From: an uncultured Prochlorococcus sp.
GTDB taxonomy: Bacteria > Cyanobacteriota > Cyanobacteriia > PCC-6307 > Cyanobiaceae
Length of the DNA: 8,003 bases
NCBI GenBank assembly: GCA_902572675.1
Contig: CACGGY010000046.1
Coordinates: 1-8,003, forward strand
Direction of reading: 5' to 3'
In this document: positions 5,362 through 8,003 of the stretch, in pieces
Layout of the letters: every line of letters starts with the position of its first letter
Position numbering within the stretch: position 1 is the stretch's first letter
The notes under the pieces: model-generated
Database searches by the model: none
Told to the model about the DNA's origin: nothing
Seen by the model: the letters and a program-made list of their open reading frames with translations, nothing else
Made by a program: the position numbers and the translations under genes

Positions 5362-8003
5362 TTAAAAATTATGAATTTCTTGTAAAGAATAAGTATCAAT
5401 CCTCTTACTCTGCAAGGCTTTAATAGCTTTAATTGCTGCCTTTGCCCCAGGAATAGTTGTAAATGTTGGTATATTATATTCCAACGCAGCACGTCTTAAA
5501 TATGCATCGTCATGAAGAGCCTGAGAGCCAACTGGAGTATTAATTATTAATTGAACAAGTCCCGAACGAATTAGATCTTCTATATTTGGTCTTCCTTCAT
5601 GAACTTTTAAGACCTCTTCGACTTGAATTCCTAAATTAACTAAATATGAAGCTGTACCTTTTGTGGCAATTAATTTAAATCCTAAAGTTAACAAATTACT
5701 CGCAATTTGCTCAAGGTTTTTTTTATCACAATCATTTGTAGACAAAAAAGCCACGCCTTCAGTTGGGACTCCATTTCCTGCTGCCAACTCAGACTTAGCA
5801 TAAGCGATTCCAAAATCTTTAGCTAAACCCATTACTTCCCCTGTAGATCTCATTTCAGGACCAAGAAGTGTATCAGACCCAGGAAATCTTTTGAAAGGTA
5901 AAACAGCTTCTTTTACGGCTTGATATTTTGGTGAAAGTTCTTCTGTAAAATTAACATCCTCTAAAGTAAATCCTTGCATTAACTGAGTAGCTAATTTTGC
6001 AACTGGCTTACCTATTGCTTTTGAAACAAATGGGACTGTTCTGGAAGCTCTTGGATTGGCTTCAAGAATAAATAATTGATTTTCTTTATTATTTATATTT
6101 GTAACTGCAAATTGCAAATTAATTAAACCAACAACATTCAATCTTTTTGCTATTAGTTCAGTCCATTTTTTTACTGTATCCAGAGTGGATTTTGAAAGAG
6201 AAATGGATGGTAAACAGCAAGCTGAATCCCCAGAGTGAATTCCTGCAGGTTCAACATGTTCCATTAACCCAGCAATTACAACTGAACCTTCGGAATCACA
6301 TAATGCATCAACATCTATCTCAATAGCATTATTCAAATATTGATCAAGAAGGATTGGATGATCAGGCGACACCTTTACTGCCTCATGGATATATCTAGAT
6401 AATTCATTTTCATCTTTAACAATTTCCATTGCCCTTCCTCCTAAAACGTAAGAAGGTCTTACAACCAAAGGGAATCCTATATTTTTCGCTACCTTTTCTG
6501 CTTCTTTTTGATTACGAGCAATTCCATTTAAAGGTTGCCTTATATTTAATTCGTCAAGTATTTTTGTAAATTCCTTTCTATCTTCTGCTAAATCGATAGA
6601 CATCGGGGAAGTACCAAGAATTTTTGATCCGGTTTTGATTCCATCATTAGTTTTGAGCCAATCAAATAAAGGTAATGATAATTTCAGAGGAGTTTGGCCT
6701 CCAAATTGGACAATCAAACCATAAGGATTTTCTGATTCAACTATATTAAGAACATCTTCCAAAGTGACTGGTTCAAAATATAAAATATCGCTTGTATCAT
6801 AATCTGTGGATACAGTTTCAGGGTTGCTATTAACCATTATTGTTTTATAACCATTTGCAGAGGCTTGATATGAAGCATGACAACAACAATAATCAAACTC
6901 TATTCCCTGACCAATTCTGTTTGGACCTCCTCCTAGTATCATAATTTTATTTGATTCATTATCATTTGAAATTTCGGTATCAAATATTTGAGAATTTAAA
7001 TTAATAAAAGAATCTTCATAAGTTGAATAATGATACGGAGTTGAAGAAGAGAACTCTGCGGAACAAGTATCAACAGTTTTATAAATTGGTATGACATTTA
7101 AATCTTTTCGATATCTTCTAACTTCATAAAACTTAGAATAGGTTAACTTTGCAATCTGATGATCTGAAAAGCCCAATTGTTTTGCGCGCAACAAAATATC
7201 TCTATCTAGATCATAAAGTTCTTTTTCTTTCAAAAAATTATGTTCAAAATTGAAAATATTACGTAATTTTTCAATAAACCATAGATCTATTTTCGTAATT
7301 TCTTGAATAAAAGAATTAGTTTTTCCTAACTCCATAGCTTTTTTAATGATGAGAATTCTTTCAGATGTAGGATTTCTTAAACTATTTTGTAAGTCATTCA
7401 CGTTATTGGATTCATCTAATGAATCACACTCCCATCCATAAATACCTACTTCTAAAGACCTTAATGCTTTTTGAAATGATTCTTCAAAAGAACGTCCAAT
7501 TGCCATTGACTCACCTACGGATTTCATGGCAGTGCTTAATGTATTTGATGTACCTTTAAATTTTTCGAAAGCAAATCTAGGGATTTTTGTAACAACATAA
7601 TCAATTGACGGTTCAAAACAAGCAGGCGTTTTTTTTGTAATATCGTTAATGATCTCATCGAGTGTATAGCCAACAGATAGTAAAGCAGCAATCTTAGCTA
7701 TTGGGAATCCAGTTGCTTTACTTGCCAATGCAGATGATCTGCTGACACGTGGATTCATCTCTATGACTATCACTTCCCCATTAATTGGATTTATTGCAAA
7801 TTGAATATTACTCCCTCCAGTTTCAACTCCTACCTCCCTAATGATTTTTAATGATAAATCCCTCAATCTCTGATATTCCTTATCTGTTAGGGTCTGTGCA
7901 GGTGCCACAGTAATCGAATCTCCAGTATGGACTCCCATTGGATCTAAGTTTTCAATACTGCATACTATTACTACGTTATCTGCAGTATCTCTCATAACTT
8001 CTA
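5362..8003 (-). CDS. carB: Carbamoyl-phosphate synthase large subunit (partial, N-terminus off right edge)
   Basis: CarB with the glutaminase CarA makes carbamoyl phosphate from glutamine, bicarbonate and two ATP, feeding arginine and pyrimidine synthesis in the cytosol. The frame is open to the window edge: codons for Glu-Val precede the ATG at 7995, matching the family's EVMRD block, so that ATG is internal. About 879 residues are visible of the usual 1,070-1,100. Numbering from that Met: end of the first ATP-grasp domain with ETGGSN (58-63) and EMNPRVSRSSALASKA (79-94); oligomerisation region about 205-345; start of the second synthetase half GGGPNRIGQGIEFDYC (355-370); FGGQTPLKL (431-439); second ATP-grasp block VRPSYVLGGRAMEIV (512-526) and EANPRASRTVPFVSKA (645-660); C-terminal methylglyoxal-synthase-like allosteric domain about 745-877 including TKGTA (778-782). 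All visible blocks are intact. It converges on the small helical gene with a three-base gap. Confidence 0.98.
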   Translation of the reverse strand, partial: EVMRDTADNVVIVCSIENLDPMGVHTGDSITVAPAQTLTDKEYQRLRDLSLKIIREVGVETGGSNIQFAINPINGEVIVIEMNPRVSRSSALASKATGFPIAKIAALLSVGYTLDEIINDITKKTPACFEPSIDYVVTKIPRFAFEKFKGTSNTLSTAMKSVGESMAIGRSFEESFQKALRSLEVGIYGWECDSLDESNNVNDLQNSLRNPTSERILIIKKAMELGKTNSFIQEITKIDLWFIEKLRNIFNFEHNFLKEKELYDLDRDILLRAKQLGFSDHQIAKLTYSKFYEVRRYRKDLNVIPIYKTVDTCSAEFSSSTPYHYSTYEDSFINLNSQIFDTEISNDNESNKIMILGGGPNRIGQGIEFDYCCCHASYQASANGYKTIMVNSNPETVSTDYDTSDILYFEPVTLEDVLNIVESENPYGLIVQFGGQTPLKLSLPLFDWLKTNDGIKTGSKILGTSPMSIDLAEDRKEFTKILDELNIRQPLNGIARNQKEAEKVAKNIGFPLVVRPSYVLGGRAMEIVKDENELSRYIHEAVKVSPDHPILLDQYLNNAIEIDVDALCDSEGSVVIAGLMEHVEPAGIHSGDSACCLPSISLSKSTLDTVKKWTELIAKRLNVVGLINLQFAVTNINNKENQLFILEANPRASRTVPFVSKAIGKPVAKLATQLMQGFTLEDVNFTEELSPKYQAVKEAVLPFKRFPGSDTLLGPEMRSTGEVMGLAKDFGIAYAKSELAAGNGVPTEGVAFLSTNDCDKKNLEQIASNLLTLGFKLIATKGTASYLVNLGIQVEEVLKVHEGRPNIEDLIRSGLVQLIINTPVGSQALHDDAYLRRAALEYNIPTFTTIPGAKAAIKAIKALQSKRIDTYSLQEIHNF

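Noticed and set aside
7993..7995. ATG as the start of carB
   Set aside because: The codons before it encode Glu-Val, completing the conserved EVMRD block; roughly 200 N-terminal residues lie outside the window.
1..8003. CRISPR array, insertion sequence, tRNA, rRNA, phage or defence cassette
   Set aside because: No regularly spaced repeats, transposase motifs, terminal inverted repeats, cloverleaf-like segments or defence genes were seen; nearly every base is in an intact housekeeping gene with uniform composition.

Overview
The window is an AT-rich stretch of a compact cyanobacterial chromosome, most likely a high-light-type Prochlorococcus. This rests on a near-complete magnesium chelatase H subunit C-terminus (chlorophyll synthesis), the very low GC content, intergenic gaps of 3 to 58 bases, and protein wording that matches Prochlorococcus homologues as I remember them. 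The genus is an inference; no rRNA or marker search was possible.

Layout from left to right: (1) the 3' part of chlH on the + strand, open at the left edge and ending at 1553; (2) a minus-strand cluster transcribed from about 3345 down to 1562: a 58-residue S4-domain RNA-binding protein, tpiA (triosephosphate isomerase) and folP (dihydropteroate synthase), with tpiA and folP overlapping by 17 bases; (3) a 58-base divergent intergenic region (3346-3403) holding the only obvious promoter-like sequence; (4) a + strand pair: a half-size ABC exporter of unknown substrate and a 72-residue helical protein resembling the DUF6447 family; (5) carB (carbamoyl-phosphate synthase large subunit) on the minus strand, running off the right edge and lacking its N-terminal ATP-binding part.

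The genes are housekeeping functions from different pathways: tetrapyrrole/chlorophyll, folate, glycolysis/Calvin cycle, pyrimidine/arginine and membrane export. I see no mobile element, CRISPR array, tRNA, rRNA, long repeat or defence cassette, and no long noncoding stretch; the largest gap is 58 bases. I did not find a convincing new biological system. The points most worth a second look are the short S4 gene, which is easily missed by annotation; three genes whose only reasonable start is TTG; a perfect TATAAT placed so close to the exporter start that either the start or the promoter must be reconsidered; and the uncharacterised small protein paired with the orphan exporter.
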